A stretch of 53,638 nt of DNA from Bacteroidia bacterium (GCA_030427635.1 JAUIBA010000027.1:1-53638), one strand, 5' to 3'; counted from the first letter of the stretch, positions 19,456 through 28,789 are shown. Translations and numbers: made by a program. The notes: generated by a model from the sequence alone, not told the origin.

Positions 19456-20760
19456 TTGAGCAAGGGTAAACCTTTAAGGCTGGCTGAGCTGGTAGCTATT
19501 GCGCTCGGTGGCATGGTAGGTGGCGGTATTTTCTCCATTATGGGTATTTCTGTTTCCCTAATAGGATACCTTACACCGGTAGCTATAGCCTGTGGTGGGG
19601 TGCTTGCATTACTGGCAGGATATTCATACGTAAAGCTGGGAGTTTATTATAAAGACGAGGGTGCTACATATGCTTTTGTAAAGCACTCATATCCTAGTTC
19701 CCGTTTTTTTGCTGCAGTTATAGGGTGGTATGTCATATTTGGGTACATAAGTACACTGGGTTTATACGCTTATACGTTTGCTTCCTATGCGTTAAGTGAG
19801 GTCCATGGCTCAGGGCTGATGTGGGCTCGAAAAGGCATAGCGATTGGTATCATCGGGCTTTTTGCATTCATCAATTCATGGAGTGTAAAAGGTATGGGTA
19901 AGATAGAAGATGTGATGGTGTATCTGAAATTGGTACTACTGGCCATAATTTCATTTGTACTTATATATTCCGGGTGGGGTAATGTTCCGCAGGTAACAGA
20001 AGCATTTGCAACAGATGCCGGGCGGTCGCTACATGCAGAGGTGGTTATTGTAGCTTCTCTCACTTTTGTGGCATTTGAAGGGTTTCAGCTGGTCATCAAT
20101 GCCGTTAATGAAATGACTGTGCCGGAGAAGAATATTCCCCGGGCTATATATATAGCTATTGCACTGGCAATACTCATTTACCTTGTACTATCGGGTGGTG
20201 CGCTGATAGCTATACCTGTTGCAGATATTATCAAAGATCAGGAGTATGCACTGGCAGCAGGTGCGGGACATAGCATAGGCAAGGCAGGTATTGCCCTTGT
20301 GGTAGCAGGTGCTGTACTGGCTACCAGTAGCGCCATAAGCGGTACACTTTTTGGTGCATCGCGCCAGCTGGCAGCAGTAGCGGCCGATGGTTACTTTCCG
20401 CGTTTTCTGGCCGGGCGACGGCAGGGTATTCCTGTGCCTGCTATTATATTTATGGCAGCTATTGCCAGCCTGCTGGTAGCGTTGGGTGGGTTGCAGTTAC
20501 TGGTCGAGTTTGGAAGCGTTACATTTCTTGTGGTATGTCTGTTGATGTCAGTTATCAACTACAGAATACGCAGACAGACAAATTCATCAGCAGCCATATG
20601 TCTGCTGTCCATTGCCGGGTTGCTGCTGGGGGTAGTTTGTATCCTTTATTATGAGGTACGCCACCGGCCCGATCAGTTTTTGTTTACACTCGGTGCTTAT
20701 GTATTGCTTACGGCAGGTGCGTGGATATATACCCGCAGGCAGGCTCGTGTAGCAGAGTAG
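19456..20760 (+). CDS. APC superfamily amino-acid permease
   Basis: This is an inner-membrane secondary transporter of the amino acid-polyamine-organocation superfamily, 434 aa with about 12 membrane segments. Helix 1 carries the unwound substrate motif GGMVGGGIFSIMG (residues 18-30). The EGATYAFVKHSYP region and VASLTFVAFEGFQLVINAVNEM are typical. The start is TTG: an in-frame TGA sits four codons upstream at 19444-19446, and the next ATG (codon 20) would cut into helix 1. The substrate cannot be read from sequence. It is divergent from the DUF2953-like gene and likely has its own promoter. Confidence 0.9.
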   Translation: MSKGKPLRLAELVAIALGGMVGGGIFSIMGISVSLIGYLTPVAIACGGVLALLAGYSYVKLGVYYKDEGATYAFVKHSYPSSRFFAAVIGWYVIFGYISTLGLYAYTFASYALSEVHGSGLMWARKGIAIGIIGLFAFINSWSVKGMGKIEDVMVYLKLVLLAIISFVLIYSGWGNVPQVTEAFATDAGRSLHAEVVIVASLTFVAFEGFQLVINAVNEMTVPEKNIPRAIYIAIALAILIYLVLSGGALIAIPVADIIKDQEYALAAGAGHSIGKAGIALVVAGAVLATSSAISGTLFGASRQLAAVAADGYFPRFLAGRRQGIPVPAIIFMAAIASLLVALGGLQLLVEFGSVTFLVVCLLMSVINYRIRRQTNSSAAICLLSIAGLLLGVVCILYYEVRHRPDQFLFTLGAYVLLTAGAWIYTRRQARVAE

Positions 20761-20794
20761 TAGTTGTTGTTATGGTAACAGGAATGAGCGCCTT

Positions 20795-20980
20795 TTATGA
20801 GCGCCCATTCAGATTTTTGTCCATTTCTTTATCATACCACTCTTTCTTGTCCTGTTCTTTTTCTTTAAGCTCCTGTAGTATCTGAGCTTTTACCTTTTTC
20901 AGGTCAGTTTCTTCATTTTGGGTGTTCATGGAAAATTTCACACCTTTTACCCTGCCATTGGTTGGTTTTCTTGTCCTCAT
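20795..20980 (-). CDS. Small charged coiled-coil-like protein, 61 aa
   Basis: The protein is highly charged (TDLKKVKAQILQELKEKEQDKKEW) and is predicted helical, with no membrane segment. An exact -7 box (21004-21011) 23 bases before the ATG supports it as an expressed gene. Function unknown. Confidence 0.6.
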   Translation of the reverse strand: MRTRKPTNGRVKGVKFSMNTQNEETDLKKVKAQILQELKEKEQDKKEWYDKEMDKNLNGRS

Positions 20981-21365
20981 GTATTGATTTATAATCAGCT
21001 ATGCAAAGTTAGCTGATTTTGTCTGTTCATACCATTACTGAAAAGGGAGTTGAATAGTTGGTAAGAGTAGTATTTCGAATCAAAACTTATTATCACATTG
21101 GCTGACAATATGTTGCTTACAGGTAAAGAGGTACAATTTTTTTTTAGTGCACCATGTGTTTAGTAATTTTGCACGATACAGATTTATTATACCTTTTATG
21201 AAAAATGTACACTGCAGATTTTTACTGCAATCTTATTCGTCCCGCGCTTCTTCATACAGTACCTCCATATTGGATGGAAAATCCTGCTGTTGATATTTAT
21301 GCTCAAGCAGTACACTTTTCATCCATATTCTGGTAATGATTAATAACGAGTAAGATTGCTTTAAT
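20981..21365. other. Intergenic region upstream of the first SGNH gene
   Basis: About 385 bases hold the promoter of the small minus-strand gene and, on the plus strand, an exact TAATTTTG box (21164-21171) that may serve the SGNH gene through a long leader. A 31-codon frame starting at 21198 follows the box but has no recognisable features. Confidence 0.4.
21004..21011 (-). promoter_or_regulatory. -7 box TAACTTTG
   Basis: An exact TAnnTTTG on the minus strand, upstream of the 61-aa gene. Confidence 0.5.
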
Positions 21366-22271
21366 ATGAAAAAATTGGTTACCAGGTTATTGGTTTGCCT
21401 TGTGTTTATTGTATTGTTACACTTTTCATCTCTTTCATTCGTTGCACATGTATTCAGCAATAATGATATATACAGGTTAGATACATCAAAAACAGTATTA
21501 CTGATAGGCGATTCGCATGTGGAAATGGCTGTAAATGATTCAGGTCTGAAAAACGTCCGAAACATTGCTCAGGCTGCAGATATGTATATATACAGTTACG
21601 GTAAGTTAAAAAAACTGCTCAACGTAAATCCTCATGTCAAAACCGTTATAATAGGTTGTGGTGCACATAATTTTCAGAAATACATGTCAAATGTCTTTTT
21701 GATAAATACTAATTATACAGTTACCAAAATGCAGACCTATTACCATGTACTGCCATTTAGTGATCTTTCAGGTGTTGTTTCAAGGAGCCCATCACAGGCT
21801 ATTACGGGATTGTTCTGGCTGCCACGGGAGAAAGCCAGGCTTGCAATATCGGGCTTTGTCTCTGCTAATTCACTGTCATTTAATGATATGAACTGGGGAG
21901 GCTTTGCATATCACGATGGCAGAATGGATAAAAGCAACAACTTGTTAAAGTATGCTGCATTAAAAGCCGGCGGTAACGATTTAACCTCTGTATGGGATTG
22001 GCAGATAGACTACCTTCATCGTATTGTAGACCTTTGTCGCAACAAGGGGGTACATGTGGTTTTTGTACGTATGCCAGAGCACAAAGATTTCCCCAGAGAA
22101 ATTGAACCTGGATTTCAGATGGTACTCAAACAGCAATTCAGTGATGTGCCATTCATTGATTATCTGGGTATGGAGTTGCCAGATTCCTGCTTCTATGATT
22201 TTGATCACCTCAATTGTTATGGTTCTGTTCTTTTTACCGATACGTTTCGGCATTTGACAGATACACTTTAA
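21366..22271 (+). CDS. SGNH-hydrolase-like membrane-anchored protein, copy 1
   Basis: This 301-aa protein has one N-terminal membrane segment (VTRLLVCLVFIVLLHFSSLSFVAHVF). A periplasm-facing domain carries LLIGDSHVEMA near residue 45, with the block I GDS nucleophile Ser, and a C-terminal DHLNCYG with the Asp-x-His pair expected of block V. VIIGCGAHNFQKY may supply the oxyanion/block III part. SGNH proteins of this plan act on O-acyl groups of polysaccharides or lipids; here the substrate is unknown. A clear paralogue lies at 50386-51291. No polysaccharide operon is nearby. Confidence 0.7.
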   Translation: MKKLVTRLLVCLVFIVLLHFSSLSFVAHVFSNNDIYRLDTSKTVLLIGDSHVEMAVNDSGLKNVRNIAQAADMYIYSYGKLKKLLNVNPHVKTVIIGCGAHNFQKYMSNVFLINTNYTVTKMQTYYHVLPFSDLSGVVSRSPSQAITGLFWLPREKARLAISGFVSANSLSFNDMNWGGFAYHDGRMDKSNNLLKYAALKAGGNDLTSVWDWQIDYLHRIVDLCRNKGVHVVFVRMPEHKDFPREIEPGFQMVLKQQFSDVPFIDYLGMELPDSCFYDFDHLNCYGSVLFTDTFRHLTDTL

Positions 22272-22297
22272 CTTAATCTGGTAACTGCGGGACTTGA

Positions 22298-23368
22298 TTA
22301 TTTCCCTGGTTTTAATACCTCCTCGTCTATCAGTGACTGAAATGCATCATTCATTGTTTCAGACAATGGTCTGAAAGAAATACCTAATTCTTTTTTGATT
22401 TTGGAGTTGTCCGCGCGCCAGGGGATATTGATATTATTTCGGATGAACTTTCTTGTAAGGTTCTTGTTTAGCATGGGACCTACCAGCATCAGTAACCATT
22501 TGGGTGCGGCCGACTTGGGTAATGGAAATTTGTCACCAAACTTCGCATGCAGTATCTGCGACATTTCATAAAAGTCGGTTTCATGTGCGGCTGTGATATA
22601 CCTGCCACTTGCTTCGGGAGTATATCCGGCCAGAAAGTGTGCTTCAGCCACATCTCTTACATCTACTATTCCGGTTCCTAACCTGGGGGCACCACTTTTA
22701 AAAGTTCCATCACCCATTTGCTTTAGCAGGCTGAAGCTCTCTGAAGTTGTTTCCTGCGGATTGAGTGGCGGCCCCATTACCAGACACATATTGATGGTAA
22801 CAAGGTCCCACTGTGTCTGTGACCGGGCTATTTCCCATGCTTTCTTTTCTGCCAGTGTTTTAGAGTAAGAATATGGTTGATAGTCTATAGAGCTGGTGGT
22901 ATTCCATACTGCTTCAGTAAGCCTGCCACCGGGAGCATTTTGTGTATCTATTACATCTGTATAAATAGCGGCACAACTGCTGGTGTCAACTATTCTTTTT
23001 ACAGATGGTGTTTCCATAGCAGTACGCAGTACATTTTCTGTACCCATCACGGCAGGGTCTATTAGTTCTTTTTGTGGGTCCTTTACACTGGTGGTAAAAG
23101 GAGATGCTGTATGAAACACCAGCTCACACCCCTGCATAGCTTCCTTGTAGGAGCCTGGCGCCAGCAAATCACTTTTGAAGAATATGAGCTTTCCCTCAGA
23201 ATGCTCCGCAGCTTTTTTCAGATGAGCTATCTTTTTCTCATTACCAGGGTCCCGCACCGCAGCATGAACGGTAATGCCTGAATCCAATAACTTTTTTACC
23301 AGCCAGCTGGCTACATATCCGTTTGCACCTGTTACCAGTACCGGTTTGCTTTTATCTATGTGTTTCAT
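22298..23368 (-). CDS. NAD(P)-dependent extended SDR (dihydroflavonol-4-reductase-like)
   Basis: This 356-aa Rossmann-fold oxidoreductase of the DFR/cinnamoyl-CoA-reductase-like SDR group probably reduces an aldehyde or ketone with NADPH in the cytosol. The nucleotide site is VTGANGYVASWL (residues 12-23), with HAAVRDPGN as the cofactor-discriminating segment (Arg suggests NADPH). The catalytic pattern is SSCAAIY with YSYSKTLAEKKA (YxxxK). The C-terminus carries the substrate region. It lies 107 bases downstream of an AraC regulator on the same strand, the likely controller. The true substrate is unknown. Confidence 0.9.
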   Translation of the reverse strand: MKHIDKSKPVLVTGANGYVASWLVKKLLDSGITVHAAVRDPGNEKKIAHLKKAAEHSEGKLIFFKSDLLAPGSYKEAMQGCELVFHTASPFTTSVKDPQKELIDPAVMGTENVLRTAMETPSVKRIVDTSSCAAIYTDVIDTQNAPGGRLTEAVWNTTSSIDYQPYSYSKTLAEKKAWEIARSQTQWDLVTINMCLVMGPPLNPQETTSESFSLLKQMGDGTFKSGAPRLGTGIVDVRDVAEAHFLAGYTPEASGRYITAAHETDFYEMSQILHAKFGDKFPLPKSAAPKWLLMLVGPMLNKNLTRKFIRNNINIPWRADNSKIKKELGISFRPLSETMNDAFQSLIDEEVLKPGK

Positions 23369-23475
23369 CGTGTTTGTAATTTGATATTAGATGCAAATAT
23401 CCCAACGGTAGCATTGCATTAGTAGCACATATGGCGGAAAGAATAACACAAAATGCTGCATGGAATATACTGGTG

Positions 23476-24384
23476 TCAATTGGCTCCGCGATACTCTTTA
23501 GGAGTCATCCCTGTTTTATTTTTAAACAGTCGCCCGAAATAGTGTGGGTAGGTAAACCCAAGCGTATATGCTATTTCACTTATAGACTCTGTAGAGGAGA
23601 GCAGGAGGGTTTTCGCTTTATCAACGATGAATTCGTTTATGTACTCTTTGGTGGTTTTCCCGGTTTCTTTCTTTAGCAGGTCACTTAAGTAATGCTGGGA
23701 AAGATGTACTTTTTCTGAGATGTACCCTGATGAGGGCTGCCCGCTACTGGCAAATAAGCCCTCACTATAGTATTGCTTCATGATGCGCTCCACAGTAGTT
23801 ACAACCCCCTTATTCTGTACGCTTCTGGTATTGAATTGTCTTTCGTAAAACCTCATGCTATAGTTCAGCAGTAACTCTATGCCGGATACAATAACCCTGT
23901 TACTGTGATTATCGATTCTTTCGCTGACTTCAAGGCTCATTTTTTCTATACAGTCAGATACTATTTGTTGCTCTTTTTCTGAAAGGTGCAGGGCCTCATA
24001 TACATCGTAGGAAAAGAAAGAATAATGGTCCATTTCGTTTTCCATATGTGTATTTCTTATCATGTCTTTGTGAAAGAACAGACTCCATCCCTGAATCTCA
24101 TTCAGCTTTTGCGCTTTCGTAGCCGATGCCACCTGACCGGGTGCCGCAAACATGAGTACACCTTCATCAAAGTCATAGGAGTGACGTCCATACTGCATAC
24201 CGCAACCCTTATCTTTCAAACTGATGAAGTACAGATCTGAAGTGTACTTAACACCTATAGCACTATCGGGAATATTCCATTTAGAATTGTCAACAATAGT
24301 TATCAATGGATGAGTGGGCTTTTCAAACCCCATAACATCACATAGCTGACTAATAGATTTTATTCTGAAGATATCTTCTTTCAT
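23476..24384 (-). CDS. AraC family transcriptional regulator
   Basis: An N-terminal cupin-like sensing domain (with HSYDFDEGVLMFAAPGQVA) is followed by a C-terminal double helix-turn-helix (SEKVHLSQHYLSDLLKKETG and SISEIAYTLGFTYPHYFGRL, ending KNKTGMTPKEYR). I place the start at the ATG 24384-24382 (protein MKEDIFRIKS). The longer frame would begin at a TTG that is part of a TTCATTTG -7-like box. It probably regulates the SDR reductase immediately downstream; the ligand is unknown. Confidence 0.93.
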   Translation of the reverse strand: MKEDIFRIKSISQLCDVMGFEKPTHPLITIVDNSKWNIPDSAIGVKYTSDLYFISLKDKGCGMQYGRHSYDFDEGVLMFAAPGQVASATKAQKLNEIQGWSLFFHKDMIRNTHMENEMDHYSFFSYDVYEALHLSEKEQQIVSDCIEKMSLEVSERIDNHSNRVIVSGIELLLNYSMRFYERQFNTRSVQNKGVVTTVERIMKQYYSEGLFASSGQPSSGYISEKVHLSQHYLSDLLKKETGKTTKEYINEFIVDKAKTLLLSSTESISEIAYTLGFTYPHYFGRLFKNKTGMTPKEYRGAN

Positions 24385-24778
24385 ATGCCGAACGTATAGA
24401 TGCAAATGAAGTGTGTTTTATACGGATATGTAAACACGTTAATCACGTTTTCTAACACAAATTACAGATACAATACGTGAAGCGTGTAAAATACTTGAAA
24501 TGGGATAATCCAAACATTGACACCTGTTTGGGTTTTATTACTATTCATTGATAGATAACGTTAGGAATTATTGATACACTGTATTGGTAATGAAATAAGG
24601 TTGCGCTAAGTGAAATCATACATTCCATATTAAAACAGCAAGCTTTCCGCTTGCTGTTTTAATATGTCCCCGGAACAGACGCCACCTCGAAACTAATAAG
24701 GCATTGCTTTCGGGATATATTTCTGCTGTCGCTGTGGGGCAGAATAAAATCAGAAGTGAGGATATTTGTTCTTATTGG
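24385..24778. other. Intergenic region with one hairpin
   Basis: About 390 bases contain the AraC gene promoter region on the left and a strong hairpin at 24626-24666. No coding signal is seen. Confidence 0.5.
24626..24666. terminator. 18-bp perfect hairpin, probable terminator
   Basis: Arms CATATTAAAACAGCAAGC and its exact complement enclose a 5-base loop. U-rich sequence occurs in the arm itself on both strands. It lies 113 bases beyond the stop of the DUF6326-like gene, and may also block transcription toward it from the left. Confidence 0.7.
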
Positions 24779-25219
24779 CTACGCTGCAGTAGTCGGTGTA
24801 CGAGGCCACTTCCATGCATAATTGATAATGAGGCAAAGAAGAATGACTTCTACAGCTGCGCCCAGCAACATGTGTATCCATGCCTCTCCTACCAGATTGA
24901 ACAATGTATAAGGAATATAGACCGTAGCTATGACTATGTTTAACCAGCGATTTACTTTTGCCGGTAAGGCAACAGAAAGGTAAATCATCAGTATTGGAAT
25001 TGTCATTGAAACGAGTGCCGTAAACAGAAACCCCTGCGTGATATCAAATACAAACACCTTGCCTGCTAATATGTCTTTTAGCGTCCCTGGCATGTACAGG
25101 TGAAAATAGTCTACGTAGATGTAGAGAAACATGAAACTTGTCCAAAGTGCTGCAAGCCTGATATTCAAACTGACCTTGAATTCTTCAGGTTCGGTCAGTT
25201 GTGCTTTTTCTGTTTTCAT
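24779..25219 (-). CDS. DUF6326-like four-helix membrane protein
   Basis: This integral membrane protein of 146 aa from its likely start MKTEKAQLTEPEEFK has four hydrophobic segments (LAALWTSFMFLYIYVDYF; ITQGFLFTALVSMTIPILMIYL; WLNIVIATVYIPYTLF; IHMLLGAAVEVILLCLII). The ATG at 25219 is chosen because it lies 11 bases after the upstream gene's stop; the longer frame overlaps that gene. It resembles the DUF6326 family. It forms an operon with the exported protein upstream, probably under the Crp/Fnr regulator. Confidence 0.75.
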   Translation of the reverse strand: MKTEKAQLTEPEEFKVSLNIRLAALWTSFMFLYIYVDYFHLYMPGTLKDILAGKVFVFDITQGFLFTALVSMTIPILMIYLSVALPAKVNRWLNIVIATVYIPYTLFNLVGEAWIHMLLGAAVEVILLCLIINYAWKWPRTPTTAA

Positions 25220-25229
25220 GTAATATCTA

Positions 25230-25856
25230 TTAGAAGTTATATCCAAAATGAAGACCCGGTTCATAACCAAAGTATTTGGGCCATTTTCTTTCTATTGTTT
25301 CAAAGGCTTGTGGGGTATTCGTTTTTACTGGCCAGTGCGTCAAACCTATAGATGGCTCTATGAAGAAACGATTCTTAAATAGCTGAACCTGATAACCCAA
25401 TCGGTAGGTCATAAATAGTGTATACCCGGTAGCAATCTTTTTATTGTTTTCATCATAATATTTTTGAAAAGCATTCATTGCATGAACGGCAGTATATAAG
25501 CCTTTCCACCAGAATCGATTGTATGCAAAGCCGATTACATTCTGGCGTATATGTCCCGGATAGTTTTCGCCCGGTGCATCAAAAGAGTCTCCCCATGGTA
25601 TTCCCAACGGATAAGCAAACCGGGATCTTTTTAATTCTATAAAGAACACGTTTTTAGGAGTTATCCTATACCCAATGTTTAATTGAATAAAATGAGGAGG
25701 GTTCCGGTCATTAGGAATAAAATTCCCCAGCATCAGGAATGTGCTGCCTACGAAACACTGTTTGTAATTACTGTCAGTTTCGGCATACTGTGCGTAGAGG
25801 TGGAGTGTACTTGTCATTATTAAGACAAGACAAATGAACAAGGTTTTCTTTTGCAT
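25230..25856 (-). CDS. Exported hypothetical protein (probable beta-rich envelope protein)
   Basis: From the ATG at 25856 the protein has a signal peptide (MQKKTLFICLVLIMTSTLHL, cut near YAQ) and 209 aa. The mature part is rich in alternating aromatic strands (FIQLNIGYRIT, FFIELKRSRFAYPLG, FIEPSIGLTHW, PGLHFGYNF at the C-terminus). This suggests a small outer-membrane barrel, but no family is recognised. A -7 box at 25887-25894 supports the downstream start and not the longer frame. It leads the two-gene operon with the DUF6326-like gene. Confidence 0.7.
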   Translation of the reverse strand: MQKKTLFICLVLIMTSTLHLYAQYAETDSNYKQCFVGSTFLMLGNFIPNDRNPPHFIQLNIGYRITPKNVFFIELKRSRFAYPLGIPWGDSFDAPGENYPGHIRQNVIGFAYNRFWWKGLYTAVHAMNAFQKYYDENNKKIATGYTLFMTYRLGYQVQLFKNRFFIEPSIGLTHWPVKTNTPQAFETIERKWPKYFGYEPGLHFGYNF

Positions 25857-25886
25857 ATCAATACTACTATTTGTTGAATGATAGTG

Positions 25887-25894
25887 CAAAGCTA
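25887..25894 (-). promoter_or_regulatory. -7 box TAGCTTTG
   Basis: An exact TAnnTTTG on the minus strand, 30 bases before the exported-protein ATG, between the Crp/Fnr gene and its likely target operon. Confidence 0.55.
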
Positions 25895-25941
25895 GATTGC
25901 CGGGATACTGCAATCCGTTCACTTTAGTTAAGAAATACTCC

Positions 25942-26520
25942 TTAGCTTTTCTTTTCCAGAATTCTTGCCCTGAGCCTGCTTAATGATTGCGGCTTAATGC
26001 CCAGATAACTTGCTAATTGGTGTTGTGGCACACGCTGAATAAGGTCGGGGCGTTTCTGTAATAAGTTCAGATATCGTTGTTCTGGTGATGATGTTTTAAA
26101 TGCATCAAAGTCTATTCGTTCTTTTGCTAAAAGCTCTTCCGATAGTATTCTGCAAAGATTTTCAAACCTTGGGAATTTACTGTTTACTTCTGCTTCCATA
26201 TCAGAATTTGATACTAAAAGAATATTATCCTCCAGGCAGCTGATATAGTATTCAGACGGGTTCTTGCTTATTACACATGGAGGTGTCAGCGCTTCCATCT
26301 CAGTATAGAACGCAGTTGTTTTTTCTTCTCCGTCTATGACGTAATATGTGCGGATGCAGCCTTTTAGAACAAAGTAGCTTTCTTTTGACTTTTGCCCTTC
26401 TTTGAGTAAAATCGTTCCCTTCTTATAAGAGTGGAATATGTCTAATGACAGTATAGCATTCTTCTCATCTTCAGTAAGAGAAATGTATTTCGATAAAAAG
26501 TCAAATAGTAGGTCCTGCAT
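25942..26520 (-). CDS. Crp/Fnr family transcriptional regulator
   Basis: This 192-aa protein has an N-terminal cyclic-nucleotide-binding beta-roll (FHSYKKGTILLKEGQKSKESYFVLKGCIRTYYV) without Fnr-type cysteines. A short C-terminal helix-turn-helix (VPQHQLASYLGIKPQSLSRLRARI) is of the type usual in Bacteroidota. It precedes the exported protein and the DUF6326-like gene on the same strand and is the obvious candidate regulator. The effector is unknown. Confidence 0.93.
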   Translation of the reverse strand: MQDLLFDFLSKYISLTEDEKNAILSLDIFHSYKKGTILLKEGQKSKESYFVLKGCIRTYYVIDGEEKTTAFYTEMEALTPPCVISKNPSEYYISCLEDNILLVSNSDMEAEVNSKFPRFENLCRILSEELLAKERIDFDAFKTSSPEQRYLNLLQKRPDLIQRVPQHQLASYLGIKPQSLSRLRARILEKKS

Positions 26521-26737
26521 TGTTTGTGTGTTATTGCATTACGATACACTTACGCCATATAGGTGGTATCATCTTTTCGGTCTGCGAAAAAGAAGTAAAT
26601 AGCTCTGTTTCGCCACTCGTGCCTAAAACGGAACAATATCGAACTAATTAATGACTATTTGGAGATGTATTTGTGAACTGTGCAGCCTGTTAAGTAACAG
26701 TCAAATATATTTAGCTGGAAAGCTCATACTCATGATG

Positions 26738-27292
26738 TCATTTTGCTTTTGAAGAGTACTCCTGTTGGATTTGTTTGTCAATTTGTCTTATGTTTTTCCA
26801 CTCTTCTACAGTCCATAATTCCTTTGCCCAGGGGTATTTGAGAAAAACAAAGGTCAGCCATTGTTCTATCCACAATTTATTTGGTGTTTGCTTTCCATTA
26901 CGTTCATAAGCCTCAACCTGGATATCAACTATATATTTCAAATACATTTTCATCTTCGCATGCACGCCAGCACCATCAAACGTCAATACCTCCATCGCAA
27001 CTTTTTTAAACGTCAGCACCCATGTATCTTTTCTTTTCTTCGCTAGCTTTTCTATCTGTTCTGGTAGGCCACGACTCCCCCATGCTATCCTGTATTTTTT
27101 TTCCAGTATATCTTTTAGCATGCGGGTAAATTGATATTTCCCCTTAGTACCCATTTCATATCCATAGAGAAAACTCAAAATTGTATGCTCATTAATGGGC
27201 TGGACAAACATTCCTGTCCTTACCACAAAATCTATATGTAGGTTTTGCGGATTTTTTAATGATATTTTGAAGCCTTTTTGATTAGCACTCAT
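26738..27292 (-). CDS. Hypothetical protein, 184 aa
   Basis: I do not recognise this protein. It is soluble, basic and predicted helical, with aromatic-rich segments (TPNKLWIEQWLTFVFLKYPW, ELWTVEEWKNIRQIDKQIQ). A TATATTTA sequence close upstream is one mismatch from the -7 consensus. No partner gene shares its strand within 200 bases. Confidence 0.6.
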   Translation of the reverse strand: MSANQKGFKISLKNPQNLHIDFVVRTGMFVQPINEHTILSFLYGYEMGTKGKYQFTRMLKDILEKKYRIAWGSRGLPEQIEKLAKKRKDTWVLTFKKVAMEVLTFDGAGVHAKMKMYLKYIVDIQVEAYERNGKQTPNKLWIEQWLTFVFLKYPWAKELWTVEEWKNIRQIDKQIQQEYSSKAK

Positions 27293-27538
27293 GTAATAAA
27301 TATACCTTTTAAAATGAATAAACAGAGCAGAGAAATAGGGGAGTGAGCGTGGAGCGTGAGTATCGCACTTCGTGCTTATTAATGTACTCCAGACTTACAA
27401 AGTTTCCAACCGAATGATATTTTTGTTTAATGCATTAAATATGAAGTCAGATTTATTGCCAGCGAGTCCCAGAAAAGAAGCATACTTGCTTGGGTTGGAA
27501 ATTTTGAAGAGACTAAGAATATCACCTTTTACTCGTCT

Positions 27539-28108
27539 TTAAATATTATCAATTCGGGCATGGCGTGATATTTTCCAAAAACAACTTTTGGGGTCAATAT
27601 AAAAGTACTCTTTATAACTATCCGTAAAAGACACATACTCGATATAGCCAGAATTTAGCATTCGCAACTTCTTAAATTCCCGGCGGCAATATTCTCCAAC
27701 AGTTAAATCAAAAGCAATTTCCTGAGCCTGCATTTCCAAGAGCTCTTTGGGGTGCTTAATTAAATCACTTATCATATTGAATTTTAGCTTCCATTTATTT
27801 ACAGAGTCACTCAGAGCAATAGCGGATTCATTAATGTGTCGTGATATTTCTTCAACTATATCTTTTTGTCTGAATGCCAACTGAATTTGAGAAAAGTATG
27901 CCAATATCGAAAGGCAATAGTCATGCTTTGGACAATTATCGTCAGAAGCAAGTTCAAATAAAATAGAGGTGTATTTCGAATCATGAAGAATTAAATCTTC
28001 ATCTTGTTCAATAAGGAGAGTCTGTTCGTTATATCCCCATTCTCGTACCTGTTCAATCGTCGGATTGGTGTTGTTTAATATAACATCCATAGAATGCCCT
28101 GCAAACAT
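27539..28108 (-). CDS. Hypothetical protein, 189 aa
   Basis: This soluble, mixed-charge protein has no signal peptide. The middle is helical (IVEEISRHINESAIALSDSVNKWK) and the C-terminus aromatic (YIEYVSFTDSYKEYFYIDPK). An internal ATG six codons later is an alternative start. No family assigned. Base composition is more AT-rich than the chromosome around it, suggesting an acquired gene next to the integration site. Confidence 0.55.
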   Translation of the reverse strand: MFAGHSMDVILNNTNPTIEQVREWGYNEQTLLIEQDEDLILHDSKYTSILFELASDDNCPKHDYCLSILAYFSQIQLAFRQKDIVEEISRHINESAIALSDSVNKWKLKFNMISDLIKHPKELLEMQAQEIAFDLTVGEYCRREFKKLRMLNSGYIEYVSFTDSYKEYFYIDPKSCFWKISRHARIDNI

Positions 28109-28190
28109 TTGTGAAAGCTAAACTAAAAATTCCACCCCGATATGAGTGGATTTTCTAGCATCATTTAGCACAAACAGGGAAGTTTGTTCC

Positions 28191-28541
28191 CTAATTTTCA
28201 AGATTTCTAATCATCGCGAAAAGCATCTTAGACACTTCTTCGGCAAGCGAGTATAAATTATCGAATTCGCTTTCTGTTAGCATTCCACTATCTCTGAGAA
28301 CATCAAATATTGCAACACACTCAAACACTGATCCTCGGGCTATTATGCAGAAATTTTTGCGATCAGGTTTGCTAAAACGGCTGGTTCCTTCTGCTATGTT
28401 CAACACCACGCTTAAAGATGCTCTCCGGAGCTGATTTTTTGTAACTCCGTCAAGTGCTTCAATTCTGAGTACAGATTTGACAACTACAGCATTAAATGCT
28501 TTCGCCTTCTTGTAAACTTCGAGATTTTCAAAATCGAACAT
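28191..28541 (-). CDS. Four-helix bundle protein (S23/IVP family)
   Basis: This 116-aa protein belongs to the family named after proteins encoded in 23S rRNA intervening sequences. The signature is present: FENLEVYKKAKAF at the N-terminus, LRRASLSVVLNIAEGTSR in the middle, and a last helix EFDNLYSLAEEVSKMLFAMI. Most members are free-standing and of unknown function; here no rRNA is nearby. It sits just outside the integrative element. Confidence 0.9.
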   Translation of the reverse strand: MFDFENLEVYKKAKAFNAVVVKSVLRIEALDGVTKNQLRRASLSVVLNIAEGTSRFSKPDRKNFCIIARGSVFECVAIFDVLRDSGMLTESEFDNLYSLAEEVSKMLFAMIRNLEN

Positions 28542-28578
28542 GGTGTAAGAGTGTGGGTGTGAGTTTGAGTAATGAAGA

Positions 28579-28629
28579 AAAGGTCAGAGTGAGGTGTTCG
28601 CTCTCGCTCTCACGCTCACTCTGACCTTT
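28579..28629 (-). terminator. Hairpin, probably the displaced original tRNA-Leu terminator
   Basis: The perfect 15-bp arms AAAGGTCAGAGTGAG and CTCACTCTGACCTTT are followed on the minus strand by TTTTCTT. The hairpin directly abuts the left copy of the tRNA-Leu 3' end. Before integration it would have stood just behind the tRNA gene. Confidence 0.75.
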
Positions 28630-28645
28630 GTGCCCCAGACGGGAA
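28629..28645. repeat. attL core (copy of tRNA-Leu 3' end)
   Basis: TGTGCCCCAGACGGGAA is identical to 37239-37255. No tRNA body is attached here, so this is the displaced copy. Confidence 0.85.
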
Positions 28646-28702
28646 CTTTTGAATTATCTACAATGCAGTATTATCAATGCTTTTAGCCGATTTTCACATT
28701 TC

Positions 28703-28727
28703 AAAGTAACAGCAGAGTAACAAAAAA
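28703..28727. repeat. Arm-type repeat, left end of element
   Basis: A 25-bp sequence (AAAGTAACAGCAGAGTAAC then six bases, CAAAAAA overlapping) is identical and in the same orientation at 37119-37143. It contains GTAAC twice, 11 bases apart. It lies 57 bases inside the left core and is a probable integrase or Xis binding site. Confidence 0.7.
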
Positions 28728-28789
28728 CATACTAAACCCAACTTTCACACCTGCGCACTTTATTATCCTGTTCATACTATTTACAGAGG

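Noticed and set aside
20781-20811. Terminator between the APC gene and the 61-aa gene
   Set aside because: The GAGCGCC copies are direct, not inverted, so no convincing stem forms.
28191-28541. Possible rRNA intervening sequence because of the four-helix bundle protein
   Set aside because: No 23S rRNA sequence flanks it; the family is mostly free-standing.
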